DNA of 44,242 nt from Deltaproteobacteria bacterium (lineage in GTDB: Bacteria > Desulfobacterota > Desulfobulbia > Desulfobulbales > Desulfurivibrionaceae), in assembly GCA_026388735.1 (NCBI GenBank), contig JAPLJG010000074.1, positions 1 through 44,242 on the forward strand, given 5' to 3'. Under the pieces are notes generated by a model. The model was not told the DNA's origin and did no database searches. It saw only the letters and a program-made list of their open reading frames with translations. Made by a program: the position numbers and the translations under genes. Below, one piece after another: positions 31,967 through 39,418 of this stretch. Positions within the stretch are counted from its first letter, which is position 1. The number at the start of each line of letters is the position of its first letter.

Positions 31967-32797
31967 TTAGTTTTGGGTTGCCAGCTGTCTGATCGCCTCG
32001 AAGATATCCATGGGCGAGGTATTATTGGCGGCGGCGATCTCCTTGATGCTCATGGCGGGGGTGGCTGTGATTTTGCGGTCGGCAAACCCTTGGAGGATCG
32101 CGGGCATGTCGAGCTGGTATTCCTGGCAGATATCAGCCAGGGGTTTTTTGCCGAAACCTCCAGGGGGATTGGCGGGCAGGTTTTTGCGCTGTCCGGGTTG
32201 TTCCGGCTCCAGCATGGCCTGATACACTGCCTTCGGGGTCAGGTTGTTCATTTTGGCGATTTCGGCGATGGACTGGCCCGGATCGGTGATGCGGATCTTG
32301 GCTGCGGCCAGCCGGGTCAAGCTGGCGTCCAGATCCAACTCCACCTTTTTGCTGAAGGTTGCAAGCGAGGATAACTCGGCATGGCCGTAGGGCGGCTCTC
32401 CATACTTTTTGGCGGCACTCTCTTTGATTTGGTCGCCGATGGAGATGATGGTGGAAAATGGCACCAGCTCCCAATAGGTCCCCAGAGAAAAGACCAGACA
32501 GAGGATGAGGGCAACGGTGAAATCCGTCGTGAAGATGCGCAATTCCGCAGCCCGGTTTTTCAGATAGGCGATAATGGGGTTCCAGTTGTAGTAGGTATGC
32601 AGACAGATGGCGATCAGGAAAAGAAGGCCCAGATTCACATGCAGGCTACCCCATTGGGTTTTGCTCAAGCCCCACAATCGCCAGCCAGACCAGTAAGCCA
32701 CCCGCCCCTGGGGCACGATGTAGAGAATGACGCTGGTCAGCATCTCGAGGAGAAAAGAGACCAGGGCGGTGAGAGAGGTGATTTTACGCATGTTCAT
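31967..32797 (-). CDS. DUF4405-like membrane protein with helical repeats
   Basis: A 276-residue protein. The N-terminal half has three to four membrane helices (LTALVSFLLEMLTSVILYIV, HVNLGLLFLIAICLHTYYNW, FTVALILCLVFSLGTYW) with histidines that could bind heme b, as in DUF4405 proteins. The C-terminal half carries three related repeats of about 25 residues: SIAEIAKMNNLTPKAVYQAM, PLADICQEYQLDMPAILQGF and SIKEIAAANNTSPMDIFEAI, each a likely helix-turn-helix-like pair. ATG at 32797 follows GGAG; a longer frame upstream is an out-of-frame shadow of the glycine-rich gene. Last of three leftward genes. Confidence 0.7.
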   Translation of the reverse strand: MNMRKITSLTALVSFLLEMLTSVILYIVPQGRVAYWSGWRLWGLSKTQWGSLHVNLGLLFLIAICLHTYYNWNPIIAYLKNRAAELRIFTTDFTVALILCLVFSLGTYWELVPFSTIISIGDQIKESAAKKYGEPPYGHAELSSLATFSKKVELDLDASLTRLAAAKIRITDPGQSIAEIAKMNNLTPKAVYQAMLEPEQPGQRKNLPANPPGGFGKKPLADICQEYQLDMPAILQGFADRKITATPAMSIKEIAAANNTSPMDIFEAIRQLATQN

Positions 32798-32891
32798 GGG
32801 GGCGTCTCCGGGTGGTTGCACAGAATGAACCATGGCCAGCTTCTTGGTAGATGCGTGGCCATGGTGTACTAAAAAATGTCTTGGAAGGGGA

Positions 32892-33323
32892 TTAGCGCCG
32901 TCCGCCACCGCCCATGTCACCACGGCCCATGCCGCCGGAGCCTGAACCCATGCCGCCAGAACCGGAACCTGAACCCATACCACCGGAACCAGAACCGGAG
33001 CCCATACCTCCGCCTGCGCCTGAACCGCTGCCCATGCCTTGTCCCTGGCCAGACTTCTGGCCTGATCCGTCACGCGGCGCATTTTCCGGTTGGCCCATGA
33101 CTTTTTGTTTTTCCTCCGGGCTCATTTTCTGCACCCGGTTCTGCCATTCATTTTGGAAGGCGTTCCGTTCTTCCACCGTTGCCTGTTTCATACTGCCGCG
33201 CTTTGCCGCCAACTCCTCGTTGGTCATGGCGCTGTAGTCGGTGGCTGCCCAGGCCAGGGTGGCGGCGCTGAGCAGGGAGAATGCCAGGATGGCGCCGAGC
33301 TTTTTAAATCCGGTATTTCTCAT
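32892..33323 (-). CDS. Secreted protein with Gly/Ser/Met repeat tail
   Basis: A 143-residue protein with a signal peptide (residues 1-26, ending LAWA), a charged helical domain (YSAMTNEELAAKRGSMKQAT and RNAFQNEWQNRVQKMSPEEK) similar to DUF1104-type small exported proteins, and a low-complexity tail of GMGSGSGSG units from about residue 95. The tail comes from 27- to 30-bp tandem DNA repeats at about 32930-33040. A metal- or surface-binding role is possible. It precedes the DUF4405-like gene. Confidence 0.7.
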   Translation of the reverse strand: MRNTGFKKLGAILAFSLLSAATLAWAATDYSAMTNEELAAKRGSMKQATVEERNAFQNEWQNRVQKMSPEEKQKVMGQPENAPRDGSGQKSGQGQGMGSGSGAGGGMGSGSGSGGMGSGSGSGGMGSGSGGMGRGDMGGGGRR

Positions 33324-33397
33324 GTCTGATGCCTCCGTTTTGGATATATAGAAAAGAGGCCTACCAGGTATTTCAAACCCGGCAGGTCAGGGTTGTG

Positions 33398-33664
33398 CTA
33401 TTGCGCGGTGGTCGTGTTCAGGCGTGATCCGTCCTGAAGGCCTCTCCCGTTGCTGGGACGAGTGGTGGAGCCGTTGGCGGTTGTGCCGGTTGTCGAAAAG
33501 GTGCCGTCGCGGCGCTGTGAGTCTGCCGGGCGGGTGGCGCTGGATGTTCCGGTCCCACGATTGGCGGCCCCGCCATTGCCTCTGCCCGCCGCGAAAACCT
33601 CGCCCACGCAGAGTGCCGCCACAATTGCCACTACTGCTACCGATGTGATGACCCGTGATTTCAT
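33398..33664 (-). CDS. Small secreted Gly/Ser/Thr-rich protein
   Basis: Not recognised. An 88-residue protein with a signal peptide (MKSRVITSVAVVAIVAALCV, cleavage near GEVFA) and a mature part of only Gly, Asn, Thr, Ser, Arg-rich sequence (TGTSSATRPADSQRRDGTFS and following). ATG at 33664 is chosen because GGAGAA precedes it and the signal peptide follows directly. First of the leftward trio with the repeat-tail protein and the DUF4405-like protein. Confidence 0.6.
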   Translation of the reverse strand: MKSRVITSVAVVAIVAALCVGEVFAAGRGNGGAANRGTGTSSATRPADSQRRDGTFSTTGTTANGSTTRPSNGRGLQDGSRLNTTTAQ

Positions 33665-33939
33665 GACTTTGATTCTCCTTGCGTTTTTCAAGTGTAGGCA
33701 GCGTGAGATGGTGAGCACGCTGTCCGGAATTATACTCTGTGCAGCCAGTATATCACGAATCATGCCATTGCCTGCGGACAAGGGGGGCATTCCCCTGAAT
33801 CAGCGGGGATAATTTCAGGTCTGGTCATTGACGATCTGTCGGGCCAGGGGGAGAATCTTGAGTAAAATGTATCCATTCGGAGAGTCGCATATGGATAGTT
33901 TTTGCGCAGCGTGGCACTTTGTCGCGGCAAGGCCGCAGA

Positions 33940-33953
33940 GTTTCACGTGAAAC
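33940..33953. promoter_or_regulatory. parS: parS centromere-like site
   Basis: GTTTCACGTGAAAC is a perfect match to the inner 14 bases of the chromosomal parS consensus (TGTTTCACGTGAAACA); the outer pair is A and G instead. ParB binds such sites to segregate newly replicated origins, and they cluster near oriC. It lies in a gene-free stretch of 454 bp (33665-34118). No parA or parB gene is in the window. Confidence 0.85.
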
Positions 33954-34050
33954 GTGTACGAAATCAACAGGGGGCAGGCAAGCTGCCAACAGGGCGACAA
34001 TGAGGAGGAATTCCTTGTCTGCCAAGGATTTACGGGGAGAGCAAGGATGG

Positions 34051-34105
34051 TGTCAACAGGATTTCAACAGGCAATCAACAAAAAGCCAACACGTTTTCAA
34101 CAGCT
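34051..34105. repeat. Five CAACA motifs at exact 11-bp period
   Basis: CAACA begins at 34054, 34065, 34076, 34087 and 34098. A degenerate sixth unit (CAGGG) begins at 34109, and two more CAACA motifs at 33965 and 33987 are 22 bp apart. The units read tgtCAACAgga, tttCAACAggc, aatCAACAaaa, agcCAACAcgt, tttCAACAgct. The period is one helical turn and not a multiple of three, so it is not coding. The core matches the TCAACA part of the DnaA-like boxes near dnaN. In E. coli oriC, low-affinity DnaA sites are also spaced 11 bp apart. The array starts 98 bp from parS, just after the stop of the glycosyltransferase gene. Confidence 0.7.
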
Positions 34106-34118
34106 TTTCAGGGGCGAA

Positions 34119-34940
34119 TCAAGCGGGTAACTGGGCGGGGCGTAGCCATTTTTTTAACAGCAAACGGGTGCAGTCGCTCATCAGGAGCGGGGTGTTACTG
34201 GCGTTGGGTTTGGTGGCCGCCACGGGGGGGGATCCCGTTCCGCTCTGGATTGCCACGGCTTCGGCTAGATAGTGGAGATGCCAGCCAGCCTGCCGCGCCC
34301 TGAGGCAATAATCGGCATCGGCGTAGTGCGCGGTAAAGCCCTCGTCCAACAGGCCGATGTCTTCCGCCACCTCCCGGCGGACCACCAGGCAGGTATCCAG
34401 CAGCCACTGGGCCTCGAAGGAACGCAGATGATCTTGCTCCAGAAGCAAATGGTGCTTGAGGATCAGGGGCGCAGTCGGGAGGAGCCGACCCAGGGGGGTG
34501 TGCAGACAGAGGATCGTGGCCAGGGAAGGGGCGGAGCGCACCGAGGGCTGGATCATGCCCTCGGCGTCAACGATTCGGGGGGCAGCCAGACCAGCTTCCG
34601 GGGTTTCATCGAGAAAGCGGATGAGAGTGGCGAGGCAACCTGGTTGCGGCCGGAGACTTTCATCCCAGAAGGAGAAATACCGGGCAGCGGCCAAGCGGCA
34701 GGCATGGTTGCGGGCCTTGGCCAGATGGTCGGCACCGCTGTTTTCCAGAATGGTGATCTCTGGGAAAGCCCGTTCAAGCCGGACTAGGGCGGGATGTTCC
34801 GGCTGGCTTGCCACCACGATGATCTCGAGGGCCACCGGGTCGGCATGGGCCAGGAGTGTGTCCAGAAAGGGGAAAAGCCCTTCGGGATTGGTTGGGTTGT
34901 GAATCAGGCAGACTGCCAGGTCGGGTTCTATGTCTTCCAT
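34119..34940 (-). CDS. Family 2 glycosyltransferase
   Basis: A 273-residue GT-A fold enzyme. The N-terminal LAVCLIHNPTNPEGLFPFLD and LEIIVVASQPEH, then SGADHLAKARNHACRLA and YFSFWDESLRP (in the DxD position), and LLDEGFTAHYADADYCLRA are typical of GT2 enzymes related to rhamnosyltransferases. It probably acts on LPS, O-antigen or another surface glycan. The canonical DxD is replaced by WDES, so activity cannot be taken for granted. The ATG at 34940 lacks a strong ribosome site. Confidence 0.82.
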   Translation of the reverse strand: MEDIEPDLAVCLIHNPTNPEGLFPFLDTLLAHADPVALEIIVVASQPEHPALVRLERAFPEITILENSGADHLAKARNHACRLAAARYFSFWDESLRPQPGCLATLIRFLDETPEAGLAAPRIVDAEGMIQPSVRSAPSLATILCLHTPLGRLLPTAPLILKHHLLLEQDHLRSFEAQWLLDTCLVVRREVAEDIGLLDEGFTAHYADADYCLRARQAGWHLHYLAEAVAIQSGTGSPPVAATKPNASNTPLLMSDCTRLLLKKWLRPAQLPA

Positions 34941-35067
34941 GGGCGTTGATGGACTCGCAAAAAGTCTCGCTCATTGGCACGGCGGTAACCGTTAGCTGTG
35001 CCGTAGATGCTAGGAAGAGGCCTGCGAAATGTGCTATTGCGCATGAGCAGGCCGATGACAGCTAAGC

Positions 35068-35102
35068 GAGCACCGCGAGACTGCGATGCAGATGCGGTGC
35101 TC
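35068..35102 (-). terminator. Inverted repeat after the RACo gene
   Basis: GAGCACCGC and GCGGTGCTC form a perfect 9-bp stem with a 17-base loop, 7 bp after the RACo stop codon. No T-run follows, so it may be a weak terminator or a transcript-stabilising hairpin. Confidence 0.45.
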
Positions 35103-35108
35103 TAACAG

Positions 35109-37037
35109 TTACCGCGGCAGCTTGTCCCGCACCGTGGGAAACAAGGCCATGTCGGTGTGGGGCAAAAAGAGTGAGGCCATGTAGTGGTTCATGAACTGGG
35201 CGCTCTCCGAAAGTTCCAGATTGGTCATCAACGAGCTGACCATCATCCGTTCTCTAAAGCGGACATGGTCGGTGAGGCTGATCTGGCAGCCCAGCATGGA
35301 GGCGTTGCCCAGGTAGTAGAACTTGTCGCGGTCGATGTCCGGCAGCAGCCCGATACAGATCGCCTGCTCAAGATCGATGTAGGCCCCGAAATTTCCCGCC
35401 ATGATTACCCGGTCGAGGTCGGCGAAGGTCATGCCCACGGATTCGAGCAGGGTGACGTAGCCCGCGTACATGGCGCCCTTGGCTCGGGTCAGGTTGTCGA
35501 AATCCACCTCGGTGATGGCGATGTCTTCGCCCATGAGGGTGTCCTTGGACCAGGCCAGCACGTACTCGTAGCCGTCTATCCCCTGGCGGATGCGGGGATG
35601 GTCGAGGCTGCGGTTGAACTTGCCCTGCTGGTCGATAACCCCGGCCTCTAGCAGCTCGGCCACGATTGCGATGAGCCCGGAGCCGCAGATGCCGCAGGGC
35701 TTGATGCGGTCGATGGTGATGATCATCGGCTCAAGCGTTTCGGGATGGATATGGAAGTTCTCGATGGCCCCGGCATTGGCCCGCATCCCATGCCTGATCC
35801 CGCCGCCTTCGAAGGCAGGGCCTGCGGAACAGGCGGCGCAGACCATCCACTCCTCGTTGCCCACCACGATTTCGCCGTTGGTGCCGATGTCGATGAACAG
35901 GGTGAGCAAGGGACTCTTGTACATCTGGCAGGCGTGGACTCCGGCGATGATGTCGCCGCCCACGTAGCTGGCCACCGAGGGGTAGAGGAAGAGGCGGACC
36001 GAGGGATGGGCGTGGATGCCCAGGGCAGCGGCGCGGGTCAGAGGGAAATGGCTACAGGTCGGGACATAGGGCGACTCGCGCAGATACTTTGGATTTAACC
36101 CCAGGAGCAGGTGGCTCATGATGGTGTTGCCCGCGGCCATGATGTAGCTGATGTTGCTGGGGCTGATCATCACCTTTTTGCAGACCGTTTCGATCACCGA
36201 GTTGATGGTGCGGACTACTTTCTCTTGCAGACCCTTGAGGCCGCCTGGCCGCTGGGAGTAGATGATTCGGGAGATGACATCTTCGCCGCAGCCGATCTGG
36301 TCGTTGTAGGCCGAGGCTTCGGCGATCACCTCGCCGGAGTTGAGGTCGATCAATACCCCGCAGACCGTGGTGGTGCCGATGTCCACGGCCAGGCCGTAGA
36401 GGTTGCCGGTGGTGTCGCCCGGCTCCAAGGCGATGATCCGGTCCGGCTCCTCGGCCCGCTTGCCGCGCAGCATGATCGCCGTCACCTGCCAGTTGGCTTC
36501 CCGTAGGACAACGGGCAGCTCCATCAGCAGTTCCGGGTGGTCGTAGGTGGGCTCGGAGCAGTCGTGGCATTTTTTCTTGATACCCCGCATCAACCGCTGG
36601 AGATCGGGAACATTGTCTTCCAGGGTCGGCGGGTCAAGGGTAAGGAAGCGTTTTTCCACCGGCGGCGCCACCTGCCAGGTGCCGATGAGGTGGTCCAGCG
36701 AGCGGGCGGAGATGGAGCGGGTGGTCTTGGGCTTGGCCTTGAGGGCCTTGCCGTCCTTGCTGGTGGCGGCGGGGATGAAGACCACCAAATCCTGAATGAT
36801 CGTGGACTGGCAGGCCAGACGGAAGCCCTCGGCGTGCTCCTCGTCCTTGAGCTGCATGGCCTTGTTGGCGGCCACCTCGCCCTGTTCGATCTTGACCTTG
36901 CACTTGCCGCAGACCCCGTCGCCGCCGCAGGAAGCCTGGATATAGAGCCCGGCCTTGGCTGCGGCGCTCAGCAGGTTTTCGCCGTTATCCACCTCGATGG
37001 TGACGTTGTCGGGCAGGAAGGTTACGGTATTTTTCAT
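35109..37037 (-). CDS. RACo-type corrinoid reactivase
   Basis: A 642-residue ATP-dependent reductive activator of corrinoid proteins. Residues 1-90 are a [2Fe-2S] ferredoxin domain with C37-GGDGV-C43-GK-C46 and a fourth cysteine in RLACQS. A linker domain has CHDCSEPTYDHPELL. The ASKHA-type ATPase begins at GLAVDIGTTTVCGVLIDLNS and continues with LLTLFIDIGTNGEIVVGNEE and IMAGNFGAYIDLEQA. It would reduce inactive cob(II)alamin in the corrinoid iron-sulfur protein or a methyltransferase corrinoid protein, consistent with the AcsE-like gene nearby. The ATG at 37037 follows GGAG; an in-frame TTG one codon earlier is less likely. Confidence 0.9.
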   Translation of the reverse strand: MKNTVTFLPDNVTIEVDNGENLLSAAAKAGLYIQASCGGDGVCGKCKVKIEQGEVAANKAMQLKDEEHAEGFRLACQSTIIQDLVVFIPAATSKDGKALKAKPKTTRSISARSLDHLIGTWQVAPPVEKRFLTLDPPTLEDNVPDLQRLMRGIKKKCHDCSEPTYDHPELLMELPVVLREANWQVTAIMLRGKRAEEPDRIIALEPGDTTGNLYGLAVDIGTTTVCGVLIDLNSGEVIAEASAYNDQIGCGEDVISRIIYSQRPGGLKGLQEKVVRTINSVIETVCKKVMISPSNISYIMAAGNTIMSHLLLGLNPKYLRESPYVPTCSHFPLTRAAALGIHAHPSVRLFLYPSVASYVGGDIIAGVHACQMYKSPLLTLFIDIGTNGEIVVGNEEWMVCAACSAGPAFEGGGIRHGMRANAGAIENFHIHPETLEPMIITIDRIKPCGICGSGLIAIVAELLEAGVIDQQGKFNRSLDHPRIRQGIDGYEYVLAWSKDTLMGEDIAITEVDFDNLTRAKGAMYAGYVTLLESVGMTFADLDRVIMAGNFGAYIDLEQAICIGLLPDIDRDKFYYLGNASMLGCQISLTDHVRFRERMMVSSLMTNLELSESAQFMNHYMASLFLPHTDMALFPTVRDKLPR

Positions 37038-37374
37038 CAATCTCCGGTCTCCGGGGAAATATTGACAATAGTTTAGATTATTGCCACAAAGATAGCAGGA
37101 AGGCAGGGCTTGTCAAGCATCCTTTCCACGACGTTTCAGGAGAAGCCCCAGAAGCCTTCTACATGCCCGCAGGGATTTCGGTGTGTTTAGCGTGCGGGTG
37201 GAGATGGGGAAAGAAGCTCCCGATAGTCCGAGTGAATTGTCTTGGCAGTCCGTGGGGAAATGCGCTAAGAAGTTGTTATGTTCTAAAACGTAAGACCATC
37301 CCGAAAGCATCCTGAATACGAGAGGAGGGGCCCACCATGCTGCAATTTCGCATCGATGAGGAGCGAGGTCCACC
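37038..37374. other. Divergent gap with an operator-like repeat
   Basis: A 337-bp gap between the divergent RACo and nitroreductase genes. It holds CAATA-N8-TATTG (37066-37083) just upstream of the RACo start, a possible repressor site. The last 43 bp contain the first copy of the duplicated nitroreductase start (separate entry). Nothing else is convincing; short frames in it look like chance. Confidence 0.4.
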
Positions 37375-37403
37375 ATGCTGCAATTTCGCATCGATGAGGA
37401 GCG
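37332..37403 (+). repeat. 34-bp direct repeat over the start codon
   Basis: A 34-bp sequence, beginning CCACCATGCTGCAATTTCGC and including the ATG and nine further codons, occurs at 37332-37365 and again at 37370-37403, perfect and 38 bp apart. The 38-bp shift is not a multiple of three, so the upstream ATG (37337) opens a 37-codon frame that misses the gene. It looks like a recent tandem duplication. Confidence 0.9.
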
Positions 37404-38196
37404 CTGCATCCAGTGCGGTGAATGTGTGCTTGAATGCCCGGCGGGCGTGATCGCCATGGATGCGTATCCGGAAATGACCAATGAGGATGGGTGCTTTCAG
37501 TGCCAGCACTGCCTTGCCGTCTGTCCGACCGCAGCGGTTTCCATCCTCGGCAAGGACCCCGACGCGAGCACGGAGCTGAAAGGCAACCTGCCGGACCCGG
37601 CACAGCTTGCGACCTTGATCAAGGGCAGGCGGGCGGTGCGCCGCTACCGCGACAAGAATCTGGCCCCGGAGCTGATCGACGAGTTGTTGGAGGTTTCCTG
37701 CCATGCGCCCACCGGGGTTAACGCCCGGTCGGTGCTTTTTACCGTGGTTCGGGAGCGGGCTGTGATGAACAGATTGCGAGAGCATCTCATGGACCGCCTC
37801 GCCAAGCTGAAGGATGCTGGCATGCTGCCAGAAGGCCTGGCTGGCAAGTACCTCGGTTGGACGGTCAGTGCCTGGCAGGAGAAGGGCACGGACATCTTGT
37901 TTCGGGGAGCGCCGCACCTGCTCATCACCAGTGCCCCGGCAGATGCCCCCTGCCCGGTTCAGGACACCCACATCGCCCTGACCACCTTCCAGTTGATCGC
38001 CCATGCCCACGGGGTCGGCACGGTCTGGGACGGCATCTGCATGATGTCCCTTGGTGTCTGCCCGGAGGTGGTCGGCAAGTTGGGCATTCCCGAAAATCAC
38101 ACCCTTGGCTATGCCATCGCCTTTGGTGAACCGGCGGTGGAATACCAGCGGACCGTGCAGCGGGGGCCGGCTTTGGTGAATGTGGTCAAGTGGTAA
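37375..38196 (+). CDS. Ferredoxin-nitroreductase fusion
   Basis: A 273-residue protein. Two [4Fe-4S] motifs sit at the N-terminus (C11-IQ-C-GE-C-VLE-C-P and C40-FQ-C-QH-C-LAV-C-P). An FMN-binding nitroreductase domain follows, starting KGRRAVRRYRDKNL and including SCHAPTGVNARSVLF and GVGTVWDGICMMSLG. Such proteins are common in sulfate reducers and other anaerobes and reduce unknown flavin-site substrates with low-potential electrons. The in-frame ATG is at 37375, with GAGG upstream; an out-of-frame duplicate ATG with a better ribosome site (GGAGGGG) lies 38 bp earlier and could reduce or couple translation. Confidence 0.9.
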   Translation: MLQFRIDEERCIQCGECVLECPAGVIAMDAYPEMTNEDGCFQCQHCLAVCPTAAVSILGKDPDASTELKGNLPDPAQLATLIKGRRAVRRYRDKNLAPELIDELLEVSCHAPTGVNARSVLFTVVRERAVMNRLREHLMDRLAKLKDAGMLPEGLAGKYLGWTVSAWQEKGTDILFRGAPHLLITSAPADAPCPVQDTHIALTTFQLIAHAHGVGTVWDGICMMSLGVCPEVVGKLGIPENHTLGYAIAFGEPAVEYQRTVQRGPALVNVVKW

Positions 38197-38221
38197 GCTG
38201 CGGAGTGGGGCGGGGATAAGG

Positions 38222-39208
38222 CTATACTGCCGTGCCCTGTCCGCTGGTTGCTGGTGGTTCCGACGGTAGAAACCACTGGTGCAGCTGGTTGAGAAAGGCA
38301 TTTTTCAGATCGCCCAGCGCCCTGGCGGTGTCCGGCAGACCCTGTTCGGGTTGGCGTGCGGCTGTATCCATGGCGGTGGCGCCCAGAGCTTTGGCAAAGG
38401 GGGTCAGTTTTGGGTGGTCGGTGAGGAGCTGTTCCATGTGGGACAGCATCTGCCGGGCCACACGCTCCTCGGGCGGGACGGCTGGCAGGGCAGGCGGTTC
38501 GGTATTCACCCCTGTGACCGGTAACGGTGTGGGGTCCATCCTCCGGGCGAATAGCCCATCCATCTCTTTTGCTTTCATTTCATCCAGGGCCTTGAGGATT
38601 TGCTGCCAGCGCGCTTCAAGCACGGTGGCGTAATCCGGCTCTCCGCTCGTGTTGGTCCCCAATGTATCGTAGAGGTCCTTGAGCTTCGGGTCTTTGAGAT
38701 CTTCCATGGCCGGCAGGGGTTGGTGGCTGGTGATCTGGGTCTGGCTAACGGTTTGTCTGCTGAACGAGGCAGAAAGAGAGGAGACCGAGCCCATGGACAT
38801 GTTGCCGAAATCCATGGCCTTGGCTATGGCCCCCTGTTGGTCGCCGGAAAAAAAGGTGGAGGCAATGGAGGTCAGTTCACCCACCAGCCTGGTGATGTCG
38901 GCAAGCTCCTGCTCGTTGAGGTCGCCCTGCACCGAGATGCCCATGGCTTGAGCGCTGGTGGAGCTGCTGGCATAATTCACCCCCGAGGATGCGGGGTTGA
39001 ACCAGCCAATCGCCTGGGTGTATTGGTAATTCTGGCTCAGGCCCGAAAGGGTGACCTGATCGCCTTCCGCAGTGGTCAGGGAGAAAGAGGTCGACTGGAC
39101 CTGGGCAAGGGTCTGCTCGAAGGTGCTCTTGCCGGAGCGGGCGGAATACAGGGATTGGTAGTCGGTGGAGGCGGCTGGTCCCTGGACGGACTGGGTTGGG
39201 ATGTTCAT
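38222..39208 (-). CDS. DUF5610-like protein of unknown function
   Basis: A 328-residue protein without a signal peptide. The FSLTTAEGDQVTLSG segment and a QELADITRLVGELTSIASTF region recall DUF5610-type proteins, often found with flagellar or surface genes; that link is a recollection. The C-terminal half is proline-rich and loosely conserved in appearance. GGGAG precedes the ATG at 39208. It converges on the nitroreductase gene, with stops 25 bp apart. Confidence 0.55.
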   Translation of the reverse strand: MNIPTQSVQGPAASTDYQSLYSARSGKSTFEQTLAQVQSTSFSLTTAEGDQVTLSGLSQNYQYTQAIGWFNPASSGVNYASSSTSAQAMGISVQGDLNEQELADITRLVGELTSIASTFFSGDQQGAIAKAMDFGNMSMGSVSSLSASFSRQTVSQTQITSHQPLPAMEDLKDPKLKDLYDTLGTNTSGEPDYATVLEARWQQILKALDEMKAKEMDGLFARRMDPTPLPVTGVNTEPPALPAVPPEERVARQMLSHMEQLLTDHPKLTPFAKALGATAMDTAARQPEQGLPDTARALGDLKNAFLNQLHQWFLPSEPPATSGQGTAV

Positions 39209-39418
39209 TGGGCAAGCTCCCGGTGGTGGTTGCGGTGTGGCACGGCGGGCGGAAGGCGCGTCCGTGCTAGTGTGCTTTTCGGGAGGTTGGGAGGAAAACT
39301 TGAGGGGAAAAGATGGCGGATTTTACGAAACAACGGGGAGATGCTGGGGGCTGAATCATTCAGGGTCTGAGGCCGTGAAAAAGATAGCAGGTCTTAAGCA
39401 TGCTGTCCCCATATGGTT

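Noticed and set aside
32930..33040. Regular DNA repeats resembling a CRISPR array
   Set aside because: They encode the in-frame GMGSGSGSG tail, with no unique spacers.
33815..34025. Short minus-strand frames spanning parS
   Set aside because: They lack ribosome sites and family resemblance; the region reads better as a non-coding partition/control region.
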